Source: JAEUSE01 sp964648985 (GTDB lineage: Bacteria > Patescibacteriota > Doudnabacteria > UBA920). Taken from it: a stretch of 20,376 nt of DNA. Below, piece by piece: positions 11,988-19,633 of the stretch. The stretch covers positions 1 through 20,376 of the forward strand of contig CAZYMS010000023.1 in NCBI GenBank assembly GCA_964648985.1, read 5' to 3'. The notes under the pieces were generated by a model. The model did no database searches. It saw nothing but the letters and a program-made list of their open reading frames with translations, and was not told the DNA's origin. A program made the position numbers and the translations under genes. Each line of letters starts with the position of its first letter. Positions within the stretch are counted from its first letter, which is position 1.

Positions 11988-12629
11988 TTACATAAGAATC
12001 ATAACTAGCGCCATGCCGCCCATAATTATGTTTTCCGCTAGAGTAATTTTCGTAAGGGGGATGGTAAACCAGGCACCAATACATGCGCAGGTAACATCGG
12101 TGCCTTTTTGTAATTTTTTCCATATGCCAATTGCACCTATAAGAAGCACTGTACTTGCTACTGCATTCGTAAGCGATGGAAAGAATCCCCTCCAATAGGA
12201 ATAGGCAAGTAATAATTCAAGTCCGGGATAGCAATATGCATATAGTCTGCTTTGCTTGGCAATAATATCGTACAAAGCGAATTTTACTGCAAACTGCTTC
12301 CAGCTAAGTGCTTTTAGCCCACCAAATATGCTGAAAAATGCAGCCATAACTACGGCCATGCTTCTATGCAGAGTACGCTCACTTGGATTAAAATATAAGT
12401 AGATGGCGGCAAGTATTATGACACCTCCGAATGCTATCAAGAGTGGACTAAGCAGTTTAATCGAATACATTTTTTGCCCCTGGCCTGTACGTTTATTGTT
12501 GTCATGCTTGCTTACATTTAGTGAGTGGTGTGTACAGTAGTGGTGTGTATTTCCGTTGGTATCAACTAGGTCTTTGGTCGCAGACATATTACAGAGCTCG
12601 CAGGGATGATTTTGTTCTCTATTATTCAT
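11988..12629 (-). CDS. MauE/DoxX-like redox membrane protein with N-terminal Cys/His module
   Basis: The protein has 213 residues. The N-terminal 50 residues are cytoplasmic-looking and carry C10-x2-C13 and C32-x2-H35 (CELCNM, HYCTHH), a zinc-ribbon-like or metal-binding module. Residues 56-213 contain about five helices with features of MauE/DoxX-type redox-associated proteins: FALYDIIAKQSRLYAY, YPGLELLLAY, C181-A-C183 in CACIG, and AENIIMGGMA. The CAC cysteines may shuttle electrons or disulfides, as in MauE and VKOR-like proteins. Related proteins in other phyla are joined to heavy-metal-associated domains (recall). It is convergent with 11318 and divergent from the NRAMP-like gene. A -10 box lies exactly where transcription would begin at the ATG, suggesting a leaderless mRNA. 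Confidence 0.65.
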   Translation of the reverse strand: MNNREQNHPCELCNMSATKDLVDTNGNTHHYCTHHSLNVSKHDNNKRTGQGQKMYSIKLLSPLLIAFGGVIILAAIYLYFNPSERTLHRSMAVVMAAFFSIFGGLKALSWKQFAVKFALYDIIAKQSRLYAYCYPGLELLLAYSYWRGFFPSLTNAVASTVLLIGAIGIWKKLQKGTDVTCACIGAWFTIPLTKITLAENIIMGGMALVMILM

Positions 12630-12635
12630 AATTTT

Positions 12636-12641
12636 AGTATA
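12636..12641 (-). promoter_or_regulatory. -10 box, apparently leaderless
   Basis: TATACT on the minus strand (12636-12641) ends seven bases before the ATG of the MauE-like gene. The predicted start coincides with the start codon. No good -35 was seen. Confidence 0.5.
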
Positions 12642-12683
12642 CTCTTTTCCTTCTTATGCATCTAGCTGTGTACACTAAAGTCC

Positions 12684-12692
12684 TGCTATACT
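12684..12692 (+). promoter_or_regulatory. Extended -10 promoter of the NRAMP-like gene
   Basis: TGCTATACT is identical to the element before the gene at 404. The predicted start is near 12699, leaving about 12 bases before the ATG at 12711. Confidence 0.6.
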
Positions 12693-12710
12693 GTTCTTAG
12701 AATATTTTAT

Positions 12711-14081
12711 ATGTCAAAAAAGACTATACAAAAAGCTGCTGAAGCACCAGCTTCCGCATTTGAAGATGGGGTAGAGCGTATTAAAAAGTTTGAGCAGGAA
12801 CTCGTGAGTAAGGAACCCCTTAAAACGGCAGAAGAGTACTGGCACACCTTAGGGCCCGGCCTCACGACTGGGGCGTCTGACGATGATCCTTCGGGCATAG
12901 CAACCTATTCTCAAACCGGCGCCCAGTATGGCTTCCAACTTTCTTGGCTCTCTCTATTTACATTTCCACTGATGGCCACGGTGCAAGAGATGTGTGCTCG
13001 TATAGGTTTGGTCACAGGGCGTGGTCTTGCAGGTAATATTCGGCAGCATTATTCGAAGAAAGTACTATACACGTGTGGTTTGTTGTTGTTTGTTGCTAAC
13101 GTGTTTAATATTGGTGCAGATCTTGGGGCTATGGCCCAAGGTGCACGACTGCTTGCACCGGGCTTAAATTTTTATGCGCTCATAATTGCTTTTGCCGGAG
13201 TGAGTTTAGTTCTTCAAATTTTTACAACGTATGCTCGTTATGCGCGCTATTTAAAATATTTAGCACTGGTATTGTTTGCTTATATGCTTTCCGCGCTGAG
13301 CGTGCAGATGGACTGGCATGCGCTGTTTAAAGCAACAGTTATTCCTTCCATAACTTTTTCCAAGGATCAAATTTTACTTATCTGCGCCATATTAGGTACA
13401 ACCATTTCGCCTTATTTATTCTTCTGGCAAACCTCTCAGGAGGTAGAAGAAGAAATTCTGCGGGGAGAAAAGACTCTTGCTGCCCGGAAAAAATCAGTAA
13501 CACTAAAACAGGTAAAAGAGATGCGAGTAGATGTTTGGTCTGGGATGTTCGTATCTAACGCGGTCATGTTCTTTATTATTGCTGCTTGTGCAGCAACACT
13601 ATTTGTGCACGGCCAAAATAACATACAGTCGGCCTCGGATGCAGCGCTTGCCCTGAAACCATTCGCCGGGAACTTAGCGTACTGGTTTTTTGCTATAGGT
13701 ATTATTGGCACTGGACTTTTGGCCATACCTGTTCTAGCGGGTTCAGCCTCGTACGCGCTTTCCGAGAGTTTTGGCTGGAAGCAGGGGCTCTATAGAACCT
13801 TAGGGCAGGCAAAAGCGTTTTATGGAGTCATTATTATTGCCATGGTGCTTGGGATACTTATGAACTTGATTGGGTTTGATCCAATTAAAGCGCTTATTTA
13901 CTCTGCGGTCATAAACGGTCTTATAGCGGCGCCTATCTTAGTTCTTATTGTACGCATAAGCAGTAATGCACGCATTATGGGAGAATATGCAAGTGGAAAG
14001 ACCGCGAAAACTCTTGGTTGGCTTACTATAGGCCTGATGACAGTTGCAGGCCTTGCCGCTCTAGTATCACTGTTTATATAA
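12711..14081 (+). CDS. NRAMP-family divalent metal transporter, non-canonical
   Basis: This 456-residue membrane protein has about 11 helices after a 45-residue charged cytoplasmic N-terminus. Helix 1 has the metal-site motif as D59-P-S-G (DDDPSGIATY), where classical MntH/NRAMP has DPGN. Helix 6 has TTISPYLFFWQ (231-240), where NRAMP has MPH, so the metal-selecting methionine is absent. A charged loop with SQEVEEEILRGEK follows, typical of this subgroup. Loss of the Met suggests Mg2+ or another hard ion, or at least altered selectivity, by analogy to NRAMP-related Mg transporters. It could also still carry Mn or Fe. It has its own promoter and terminator, and is convergent with the P-type ATPase gene. 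Confidence 0.85.
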   Translation: MSKKTIQKAAEAPASAFEDGVERIKKFEQELVSKEPLKTAEEYWHTLGPGLTTGASDDDPSGIATYSQTGAQYGFQLSWLSLFTFPLMATVQEMCARIGLVTGRGLAGNIRQHYSKKVLYTCGLLLFVANVFNIGADLGAMAQGARLLAPGLNFYALIIAFAGVSLVLQIFTTYARYARYLKYLALVLFAYMLSALSVQMDWHALFKATVIPSITFSKDQILLICAILGTTISPYLFFWQTSQEVEEEILRGEKTLAARKKSVTLKQVKEMRVDVWSGMFVSNAVMFFIIAACAATLFVHGQNNIQSASDAALALKPFAGNLAYWFFAIGIIGTGLLAIPVLAGSASYALSESFGWKQGLYRTLGQAKAFYGVIIIAMVLGILMNLIGFDPIKALIYSAVINGLIAAPILVLIVRISSNARIMGEYASGKTAKTLGWLTIGLMTVAGLAALVSLFI

Positions 14082-14087
14082 AATCAA

Positions 14088-14126
14088 AAATAAAAACTCT
14101 GGCAGGATATGCTAGGGTTTTTATTT
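14088..14126. terminator. Bidirectional terminator, NRAMP / P-type ATPase
   Basis: AAATAAAAACTCT (14088-14100) pairs with AGGGTTTTTATTT (14114-14126) with one G-T wobble, and GGCA/TGCT pairs inside the loop. A- and T-runs on both sides serve the convergent genes. Confidence 0.8.
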
Positions 14127-14132
14127 TACACC

Positions 14133-16472
14133 TTATTTTTTTATTGGATTACCAAACCAGCGTACGGTGATTTTGTATTGTATGTATATGGTAGCTGCGA
14201 CAATTAGTACGGTATAGAGAAATGGCCAGAAAGGAGGAATGCCCAGTCCGAATATATGTCGTAGTCCTTTAGAAGCGAATAAGATGAGTAGTGTAAATGC
14301 GCTCCCGCCCGCAATGGTGTAAAGATTCTTTCGTTGTAATATACTTGAGCTAGCTGCATATGCTAATGGGGCGAGGGCGAAGAACGAAATACCAAGTGTT
14401 ATAAGAGTAAGGACAATAAGCACGTTAGATGGTGCTGTTTGCAGGGAATGAGGGCTTACGAAGAATACTGCAGTGGTGGCAATAGTCGTAATAGCTGATT
14501 GTATTAGTGAGTAGGGAAGTATTTTACGTAAAAACGGACGGTTTAGTGCGCGCTCTGGATTTCGTACCGGCCACATGGCCCAATAAAAAATAGGTAAAGC
14601 AATGGTGAAGTAGCCAATGACGGTAGTATTGCGAGGAGAGATAGGGTAGTCGTGACCCAAAAATGCGAGAATTATAAACAATAGAAGACCCACTGCAACT
14701 TTGTTAAAGAACACACTAGCTACTAACTCAATATTGGTAATAATACTATCCGCTAACTCCACACCAGCAGGCAGGGCGCCAAAACTATTGTTCATAAGTA
14801 CTATTTGGGCGATGGATCGTGTGGCTTGGCTACCTTCAAACATTGCTATGCCCAGGTCTGCTTTTTTAAGAGCGAGCGCATCGTTTGCCCCATCTCCAAC
14901 CATAGCAGTAAAACCGTTTAACTTGAGCACTTCAATAATCTTTTCTTTTTGCTCTGGACGAATACGCGCGAAAATATGATATGCGGGAACGCGCTCCTTA
15001 TACATTTCATTGTCCCAGCTAAGCATTTCCTGGCCCGTAATTACTAGGTCTGTGTAGAGTATGCCCGCCTCTTCGGCTATGGCGCGCACTGTTTCTGGGT
15101 TGTCTCCGGAGATGACACGCACCCGTACTCCATGGTTCTGAAAAAAGTTAATAATGTCTTTTGTACCTGCGCGAAGTGGGTTCGTCAGTACAAACAACGC
15201 TACTGGTACAAGGCTACTCCCATCTAAATTTCCCTCTATTGGTATGGTGTTTTTTGTAAGCAGGACAAGTCGTTTTGCTTTTGGTGCGTGTGTGGCTATA
15301 AGTTCTTCAGTCCAGCGCGCATCTTCAGAATTTTCTATGTGCGGGAGGAGTATGTCCGGAGCCCCCATGACCACGGTATACGTATGTTCGTTTATATTTA
15401 GGGTGGCACTGCCGTATTTACGGCTTGAGGAAAAGGGGATGGACGAAATTACTTTTCCTACAAAACCGGCAGTGCTTTTTTGAGTAATGGCATGTGCTGT
15501 GTGTGAGGCATCGCTGGTGGCCGCAAAGTATCCAATGGCAAGAGAAAGAGCAGCGGATTCGTCGTCTTTATTTCTCGTAATAATTTGTTCCAGCACCGGC
15601 ACATTCTCTGTGAGTGTTCCTGTTTTGTCTACGCACAAATTTTTTATACGGCCAAGTTTTTCTGTGGCGTTTATCTCCTGGAGCAATACTTGTTTGCGGA
15701 ATAGTTTTACAGCGCCGTAGGCAAAAAATATGGTAGTAGCCAAGATAAGCCCCTGCGGCACCAGTGTTCCGGTGAGGGCTGCTATATCGCGCACAATTGT
15801 TACCACTAACTCGTGACCAGATATGCCGGAGATAAGCACATAGACTATGGCCACAAGAAGGACATATGACATGTATTGGATGAATAGTGTAAGCGTGCGT
15901 TGGATGGGGCTGAGCTCGAGTCGGTATTCTTTAAGCTTGCTGGTCATGCCAGCAACATAGCTTTCTTTGGGTAGTTTCTGTACTTCCAATACTGCAGACC
16001 CTGCGACAACAAAACTACCTGCCAGTAGTTGGTCTCCAACTTTTTTTCCAATGTTGCTCGATTCTCCAGTTAGGAGTGCCTCATTTACTTCTACGCTGTT
16101 GCTTGCTTCTACATTTCCATCCGTTGGTATTTGATCACCCAATTCAAGAAGAATGCGGTCACCTATCCGTACGCGTTCAAGCGCTACATTCTCAGTGCCG
16201 CCACCTTCCAGCATGCGTTTTACCTGCGGTGTCATAAGAATTTGGAGCTCTTCCAAAGCGACTTTTGCGCGGAGGTCTTGAACGGTTCCGATAATGCTGT
16301 TGAGCACTACTATAATAAATAAAAACAATCCTTCTTGAATTTCTCCGAAGACAAGCAGAAGTATGGTAACTGTAACAAAAATAATGTTAGGTAGAGTTAC
16401 AGTATTCCTATAAAAAATAGGACGGATGTATTTCTTTGTAGTTTTGTAGTACGTTTTAAGTTTTTCCGGCAT
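14133..16472 (-). CDS. P-type ATPase, HAD-IC, CtpE-like (probably Ca2+ or other cation)
   Basis: This 779-residue P-type ATPase is full length for the CtpE-like group (about 780-800). The actuator motif is LTGES (134-138), the phosphorylation site Asp282 in DKTGTLTEN, the nucleotide-domain segment VVMGAPDIL (367-374), and the hinge VGDGAND (525-531). Ten helices are expected: two before the actuator, two after it and six at the C-terminus. Helix 4 reads LVPQGLILATT (237-247), close to the VPEGL of CtpE but with Gln for Glu, which may alter ion coordination. There are no N-terminal heavy-metal domains and no CPC motif, so it is not a copper exporter. Mycobacterial CtpE imports Ca2+; the ion here is not proven. 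No strong promoter was found upstream. Confidence 0.9.
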   Translation of the reverse strand: MPEKLKTYYKTTKKYIRPIFYRNTVTLPNIIFVTVTILLLVFGEIQEGLFLFIIVVLNSIIGTVQDLRAKVALEELQILMTPQVKRMLEGGGTENVALERVRIGDRILLELGDQIPTDGNVEASNSVEVNEALLTGESSNIGKKVGDQLLAGSFVVAGSAVLEVQKLPKESYVAGMTSKLKEYRLELSPIQRTLTLFIQYMSYVLLVAIVYVLISGISGHELVVTIVRDIAALTGTLVPQGLILATTIFFAYGAVKLFRKQVLLQEINATEKLGRIKNLCVDKTGTLTENVPVLEQIITRNKDDESAALSLAIGYFAATSDASHTAHAITQKSTAGFVGKVISSIPFSSSRKYGSATLNINEHTYTVVMGAPDILLPHIENSEDARWTEELIATHAPKAKRLVLLTKNTIPIEGNLDGSSLVPVALFVLTNPLRAGTKDIINFFQNHGVRVRVISGDNPETVRAIAEEAGILYTDLVITGQEMLSWDNEMYKERVPAYHIFARIRPEQKEKIIEVLKLNGFTAMVGDGANDALALKKADLGIAMFEGSQATRSIAQIVLMNNSFGALPAGVELADSIITNIELVASVFFNKVAVGLLLFIILAFLGHDYPISPRNTTVIGYFTIALPIFYWAMWPVRNPERALNRPFLRKILPYSLIQSAITTIATTAVFFVSPHSLQTAPSNVLIVLTLITLGISFFALAPLAYAASSSILQRKNLYTIAGGSAFTLLILFASKGLRHIFGLGIPPFWPFLYTVLIVAATIYIQYKITVRWFGNPIKK

Positions 16473-16553
16473 GGTGCTATTCAGTTATTAATCTTTTTCA
16501 GCGACAGGCTGTGAGCTGTTATCTGTTGAGTTTCGTATAACCGTTGGGGCAAG

Positions 16554-16660
16554 CTCCAAATCACAAGAATCAAGCTCCAAGCAAATTCCAATATCCAATT
16601 TCCAAATGAGCAAAGTTTCGGATTTGGAATTTATGGATTTAGGAGTTATTTGTAGTTTGC
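16554..16660. repeat. AT-rich inverted repeat, copy 2
   Basis: AAATTCCAATATCCAATTTCC at 16583-16603 begins the left side, and TTGGAATTT (16624-16632) forms the right arm. The arms AAATTCCAA/TTGGAATTT are identical to those at 6468/6521. The flanking bases 16473-16553 and 16661-16719 hold nothing that I recognise. Confidence 0.5.
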
Positions 16661-16719
16661 TGCTCGATGCTTTCTTATAGCATACCGGAAAATGGGTCTT
16701 TTGTCAGAACGCAGGAACA

Positions 16720-16754
16720 ATGGGCACCATTGTAGTAACTACAATGGTGCCCAT
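16720..16754 (-). terminator. Long perfect hairpin just after truB
   Basis: Seventeen-base arms ATGGGCACCATTGTAGT and its exact complement (16720-16736, 16738-16754) meet around one A. It starts three bases after the truB stop. On the minus strand it is followed by TGTTCC, a weak T-tract, so it may terminate or mainly protect the 3' end. Confidence 0.6.
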
Positions 16755-16756
16755 GG

Positions 16757-17527
16757 TTAGATTGCGTAGTCGCCAACTTTGGTACGGGTTAACGTATATA
16801 CGCAGGCGCCTATGCCGAGGTTTTTTCCTATTTCGTTTACCAGTGAGCGAATGTAGGTGCCGCTACTGCAACGTACTGTAATTGAGAGGGTGGGTATGGA
16901 TTTGTGTGGCTCGCGCGCGAGGAGTTCGTGCCAGGCATTTATAATTTCGTCTTGTCGGAAACTACCATCAACTTTTGGAATGGTGTGCGTGATATATTTC
17001 AGTATATCAATTGCAGAAAGCTCACCTACTGCTGTATCGGTCATGGCGTGGATAGTTGTTTGTCTCTCTGGGGTGTCTTCCGCTTGTATGCCCTTTGCTT
17101 GCGCCCACGCATGGAGTGGTTTGCCTTTGTATGGCGGTGAACTGTATATGGGGAGTGGGAGCGATGTTTCTCCAGCGTACGACTGGAGTGTCTGTTGTAT
17201 TTCCTCCTCCCCTAAGGTCGGGGGTAGGTGGGGCATGATTCTACTGGGTATCCCTAATAAATCAAAAGAATCGGTCTGCACTCCGAGCAATGCTGTAACT
17301 CTGTACTCTTTGTCTAGTCCTAAGTAGGTATCCTTTTCATGTACTGCATCTCCCGCAAGTACCAGTAGCAGTCCTTCTGCCATGGGGTCGAGTCTGCCGG
17401 CATAAGTAAGTGGCGTGCTGCGCAGTTCGGGCTTTACATTTTTTAATTCAAATAGCGCCTGTAGGGGAGTCCAGCCCGCAGGTTTATATAAGCCGTATAT
17501 GTTTGGGGTAAATTGAGTAATTTTCAC
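16757..17527 (-). CDS. truB: tRNA pseudouridine(55) synthase TruB
   Basis: This 256-residue protein begins with a GTG. LYKPAGWTPLQAL (13-25) is the TruB N-terminal motif, and the catalytic Asp47 is in YAGRLDPMAEG. KEYRV, SSPPYKGKPLHAWA and VRCSSGTYIRSLV (the RNA-binding/active-site motif) follow. It converts U55 to pseudouridine in the T-loop of tRNAs. The length is near the bacterial core, without the extended PUA domain of longer homologues. An extended -10 (TGTTATAGT) lies about 12 bases before the start, so the leader is very short. It is divergent from the glycosyltransferase gene with overlapping promoters. Confidence 0.95.
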   Translation of the reverse strand: MKITQFTPNIYGLYKPAGWTPLQALFELKNVKPELRSTPLTYAGRLDPMAEGLLLVLAGDAVHEKDTYLGLDKEYRVTALLGVQTDSFDLLGIPSRIMPHLPPTLGEEEIQQTLQSYAGETSLPLPIYSSPPYKGKPLHAWAQAKGIQAEDTPERQTTIHAMTDTAVGELSAIDILKYITHTIPKVDGSFRQDEIINAWHELLAREPHKSIPTLSITVRCSSGTYIRSLVNEIGKNLGIGACVYTLTRTKVGDYAI

Positions 17528-17538
17528 AGTAAGGTTAC

Positions 17539-17560
17539 ACTATAACAGAATCTATATAAT
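17539..17560. promoter_or_regulatory. Divergent promoters of truB and the glycosyltransferase
   Basis: On the minus strand TGTTATAGT (17539-17547) is an extended -10 for truB. On the plus strand TATAAT (17555-17560) serves the glycosyltransferase, with the ATG 11 bases later. Each would give an mRNA leader of only about five bases. The two elements are seven bases apart, so the promoters may compete. Confidence 0.6.
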
Positions 17561-17571
17561 ATTACAGTTTT

Positions 17572-18264
17572 ATGACTGCATCGGTAATTATTCGGGTAAA
17601 AAATGAGGTACGGAATCTTGCCAAGCTTCTGCATCTTCTACAACAACAGACATTTCAGGATTTTGAAATTATCATTGTAAATGACGGAAGTACTGACGGT
17701 AGCGCTGAGATTGTGTTTGAGCATTTCAAACCAGAACGGGCAACTGTGGTTTCTCTGGATAAGCCATTTAGCTATGCCTATGCTTCAAATGTAGGTGCAG
17801 AGCATGCAAATGGAACCTATCTAGTATATGTCAGCGCGCATTCATTTCCAATATCTAACACTTGGCTTGGCGATGGCTTAAATCATTTTACAAGCAATAA
17901 GGTGGCGGGTGTGTTTGCATTACCTTTGGCCCATACTAATACGAATATAATTGAGAAATTATTTATTAATGTTCCCACTTTGCTATGGCATTCCTCCTTG
18001 AAGGTTTATACGCGGCCCCGCCTCGGAGTAATGGGTGCAACCAATGCTATTTTTAGAAAAGACTTGTGGCGGGCTTATCACTTTAACGAAGATTTTGTTA
18101 TAGGTGGCGAAGATTACGATTGGGCGTGTCATTTTCTTGCCCTGGGCTATGTCGCAGTCCAAGACTCAAAGTTTCGCGTACAACATTCACATCATTTAGG
18201 GCTTGTCGGACTTATTTCGCAAGGTTTTAAATATCAACGCATGATGAAACCCTCTCGTGCATGA
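17572..18264 (+). CDS. Family 2 glycosyltransferase (GT-A fold)
   Basis: The protein is 230 residues with SVIIRVKNE (4-12) and FEIIIVNDGSTDGS (31-44), the nucleotide-sugar-binding strand and loop of GT2. At the position of the usual DxD metal motif it has S88-A-H90 (VYVSAHSFP), seen in a subset of GT2 proteins, so metal binding may use His. GGEDYDWACHFL (178-189) provides the ED acceptor/catalytic motif. There is no membrane segment. It probably adds a sugar to a surface polysaccharide, lipid or protein; donor and acceptor are unknown, and no polysaccharide genes are adjacent. A long hairpin follows. Confidence 0.85.
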   Translation: MTASVIIRVKNEVRNLAKLLHLLQQQTFQDFEIIIVNDGSTDGSAEIVFEHFKPERATVVSLDKPFSYAYASNVGAEHANGTYLVYVSAHSFPISNTWLGDGLNHFTSNKVAGVFALPLAHTNTNIIEKLFINVPTLLWHSSLKVYTRPRLGVMGATNAIFRKDLWRAYHFNEDFVIGGEDYDWACHFLALGYVAVQDSKFRVQHSHHLGLVGLISQGFKYQRMMKPSRA

Positions 18265-18279
18265 TTGGGTCAGTGATCT

Positions 18280-18323
18280 GAAAATACAACGTTTTTCGCG
18301 GCCACGAAAAACGTTGTATTTTC
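18280..18323. terminator. Long perfect hairpin after the glycosyltransferase
   Basis: The 19-base arms GAAAATACAACGTTTTTCG (18280-18298) and exact complement (18305-18323) flank CGGCCA. The A/T ends suit termination in either direction. Confidence 0.7.
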
Positions 18324-18343
18324 TGAGGTGGTTAATTGTCTGT

Positions 18344-18374
18344 ATAAAAAAGAATCCCTATAGGAATTCTTTTA
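18344..18374 (-). terminator. Terminator of the DUF1761 gene
   Basis: On the minus strand AAAAGAATTCC pairs with GGGATTCTTTT with a bulge, followed by TTTTTTTAT. It begins a few bases after the DUF1761 stop. Confidence 0.6.
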
Positions 18375-18380
18375 TGGATG

Positions 18381-18815
18381 TCATTTCCAGGCAGAAATAA
18401 TTACTCCATTTATGAAGAGTAGTACAAGCCAATACCCAAGGTCAATGGCTACGTACTTAAATGCTTTGCCATTCCATATTTTATCTCCGTATTTTACTGG
18501 GAGAATAAATCCAAGCCACATGTAGAAACCACCTTGTAGGCCGGCAGACACAGCACTCATTTTTTCTGTGAGTGCTGCATCAAAGGCCCATAACACATGA
18601 GCAAATACGAATGCCATAAGGAGTGCGCCAATAAACATTTGAAAGTAGGCAGGGCCAGCTGCGCTTTTCATTTTGTCCATTTGGGCTTTGTTGTTCGGGT
18701 CCCAGCCCATTCCTTCTATCCATAGTTTCCCAAAGAGTGGACCGTACCAGAGTGCGCCAACAATCATGGCCACTACTCCAGCCACTAATACTGCAAAATA
18801 ATTTATTTCTGGCAT
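18381..18815 (-). CDS. DUF1761 membrane protein
   Basis: This 144-residue protein has four predicted helices (about 5-22, 55-74, 88-106, 122-141). The opening NYFAVLVAGVVAMIVGALWYGPLFGKLW (start split around 5-32) and the later YFQMFIGALLMAFVFAHVL region are characteristic of DUF1761: W/YGP-x-FG-x-W after helix 1 and FAHVL in helix 2. The function of the family is unknown. It is monocistronic, with its own extended -10 promoter about 25 bases upstream and a terminator downstream. Nothing in the neighbourhood suggests a partner. Confidence 0.85.
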   Translation of the reverse strand: MPEINYFAVLVAGVVAMIVGALWYGPLFGKLWIEGMGWDPNNKAQMDKMKSAAGPAYFQMFIGALLMAFVFAHVLWAFDAALTEKMSAVSAGLQGGFYMWLGFILPVKYGDKIWNGKAFKYVAIDLGYWLVLLFINGVIISAWK

Positions 18816-18840
18816 ATTTCTAATATTATTAATTTATATT

Positions 18841-18849
18841 ATTGTAGCA
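18841..18849 (-). promoter_or_regulatory. Extended -10 promoter of DUF1761 gene
   Basis: On the minus strand TGCTACAAT (18841-18849) is an extended -10. The predicted start is near 18834, about 18 bases before the ATG. Confidence 0.55.
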
Positions 18850-18860
18850 CTTTTTTAACA

Positions 18861-18888
18861 TGAAAAAACCCGCCAAGTCGTGGCGGGT
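18861..18888 (-). terminator. Terminator of the PEBP gene
   Basis: On the minus strand ACCCGCCA pairs with TGGCGGGT (18868-18875, 18881-18888) around five bases, followed by six T. It is a classical intrinsic terminator. Confidence 0.85.
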
Positions 18889-18912
18889 GAAAAGACCGCA
18901 GAAAGTAAGGCG

Positions 18913-19485
18913 CTATTTTTGTTTATTGTACTTCCCCATAAGTTCAGCTTCTGTAAGTACATGGCCTTTCATAGCTGCTTCAACCTCTGCTCGTGTGGGC
19001 GGTGTTGGAAATGCAAGTTCTGTGTCGAGTGCATAAGCCTTAAAAAAGTATCTATGTTCTTTGTCGGGTGGGCACGGGCCAGTGTATCCTGTTTTGCCCG
19101 AACCATTTTTGCCTGCGACCCCTATAGTGGGATCATTTTCGGGAATAGTTAACGCTTCTGGCGGAATATTGTATAACACCCAATGATCAAACATTCCATC
19201 CGGTTTTAAGTCCTTTGGTACGTCCGGGTCATGTACAAGTATGGCTAGGGACTTTGTGCGCTCGGGTACTGCGCTAAAGGTGAGTGGGGGATTTATGCTT
19301 TGCCCGTCGCATGTGTATTTAGATGGTATGCTCTCGCCGTTTTTGAATGCAGGGCTTTCTAGGTACATAGTATGTGTATCGGCAATAATACCGTTATTAG
19401 AATTAAGGTTTCCCACCACTGTTTTGGTGCATCCTACTGCAAGTAAAGATAGTAGGAGTACAGAAGACGTTCCGAATATATGCAT
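18913..19485 (-). CDS. YbhB/YbcL-type PEBP-family lipoprotein
   Basis: The protein is 190 residues. A lipoprotein signal with the lipobox LAVG-C19 points to an exported lipid-anchored protein. The remaining part is a bacterial PEBP (Raf-kinase-inhibitor-like) domain: SPAFKNGESIPSKYTCDG (44-61), PPLTFS, ILVHDPDVP, DHWVLYNIPP, TGYTGPCPPDKEHRYFFKAY and a C-terminal LTEAELMGKY. YbhB-like proteins have a small anion-binding pocket but no established role in bacteria. AAGGAG lies eight bases before the ATG, a strong Shine-Dalgarno, which is unusual in this window. It is monocistronic with a clear terminator. Confidence 0.9.
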   Translation of the reverse strand: MHIFGTSSVLLLSLLAVGCTKTVVGNLNSNNGIIADTHTMYLESPAFKNGESIPSKYTCDGQSINPPLTFSAVPERTKSLAILVHDPDVPKDLKPDGMFDHWVLYNIPPEALTIPENDPTIGVAGKNGSGKTGYTGPCPPDKEHRYFFKAYALDTELAFPTPPTRAEVEAAMKGHVLTEAELMGKYNKQK

Positions 19486-19633
19486 TAGATATTCTCCTTG
19501 TCTATGCAGTATGGCGTGTCCATATTAAGACAGAATGAATTTTTATAGCTTGTCGTTATGGTTGTTGAAAACTCATAAAATTTTAGTTTTCTCTGTGATA
19601 CACTACAGACATTGGAATTAATTATTTTTATCT

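Noticed and set aside
14701..15720. Several plus-strand open frames opposite the P-type ATPase
   Set aside because: They are antisense shadows of a full-length gene with all catalytic motifs; none resembles a protein family.
14133..16472. Copper-exporting P1B-type ATPase
   Set aside because: There are no CPC/CPx motif in helix 4 and no N-terminal heavy-metal domains; it fits the CtpE group better.
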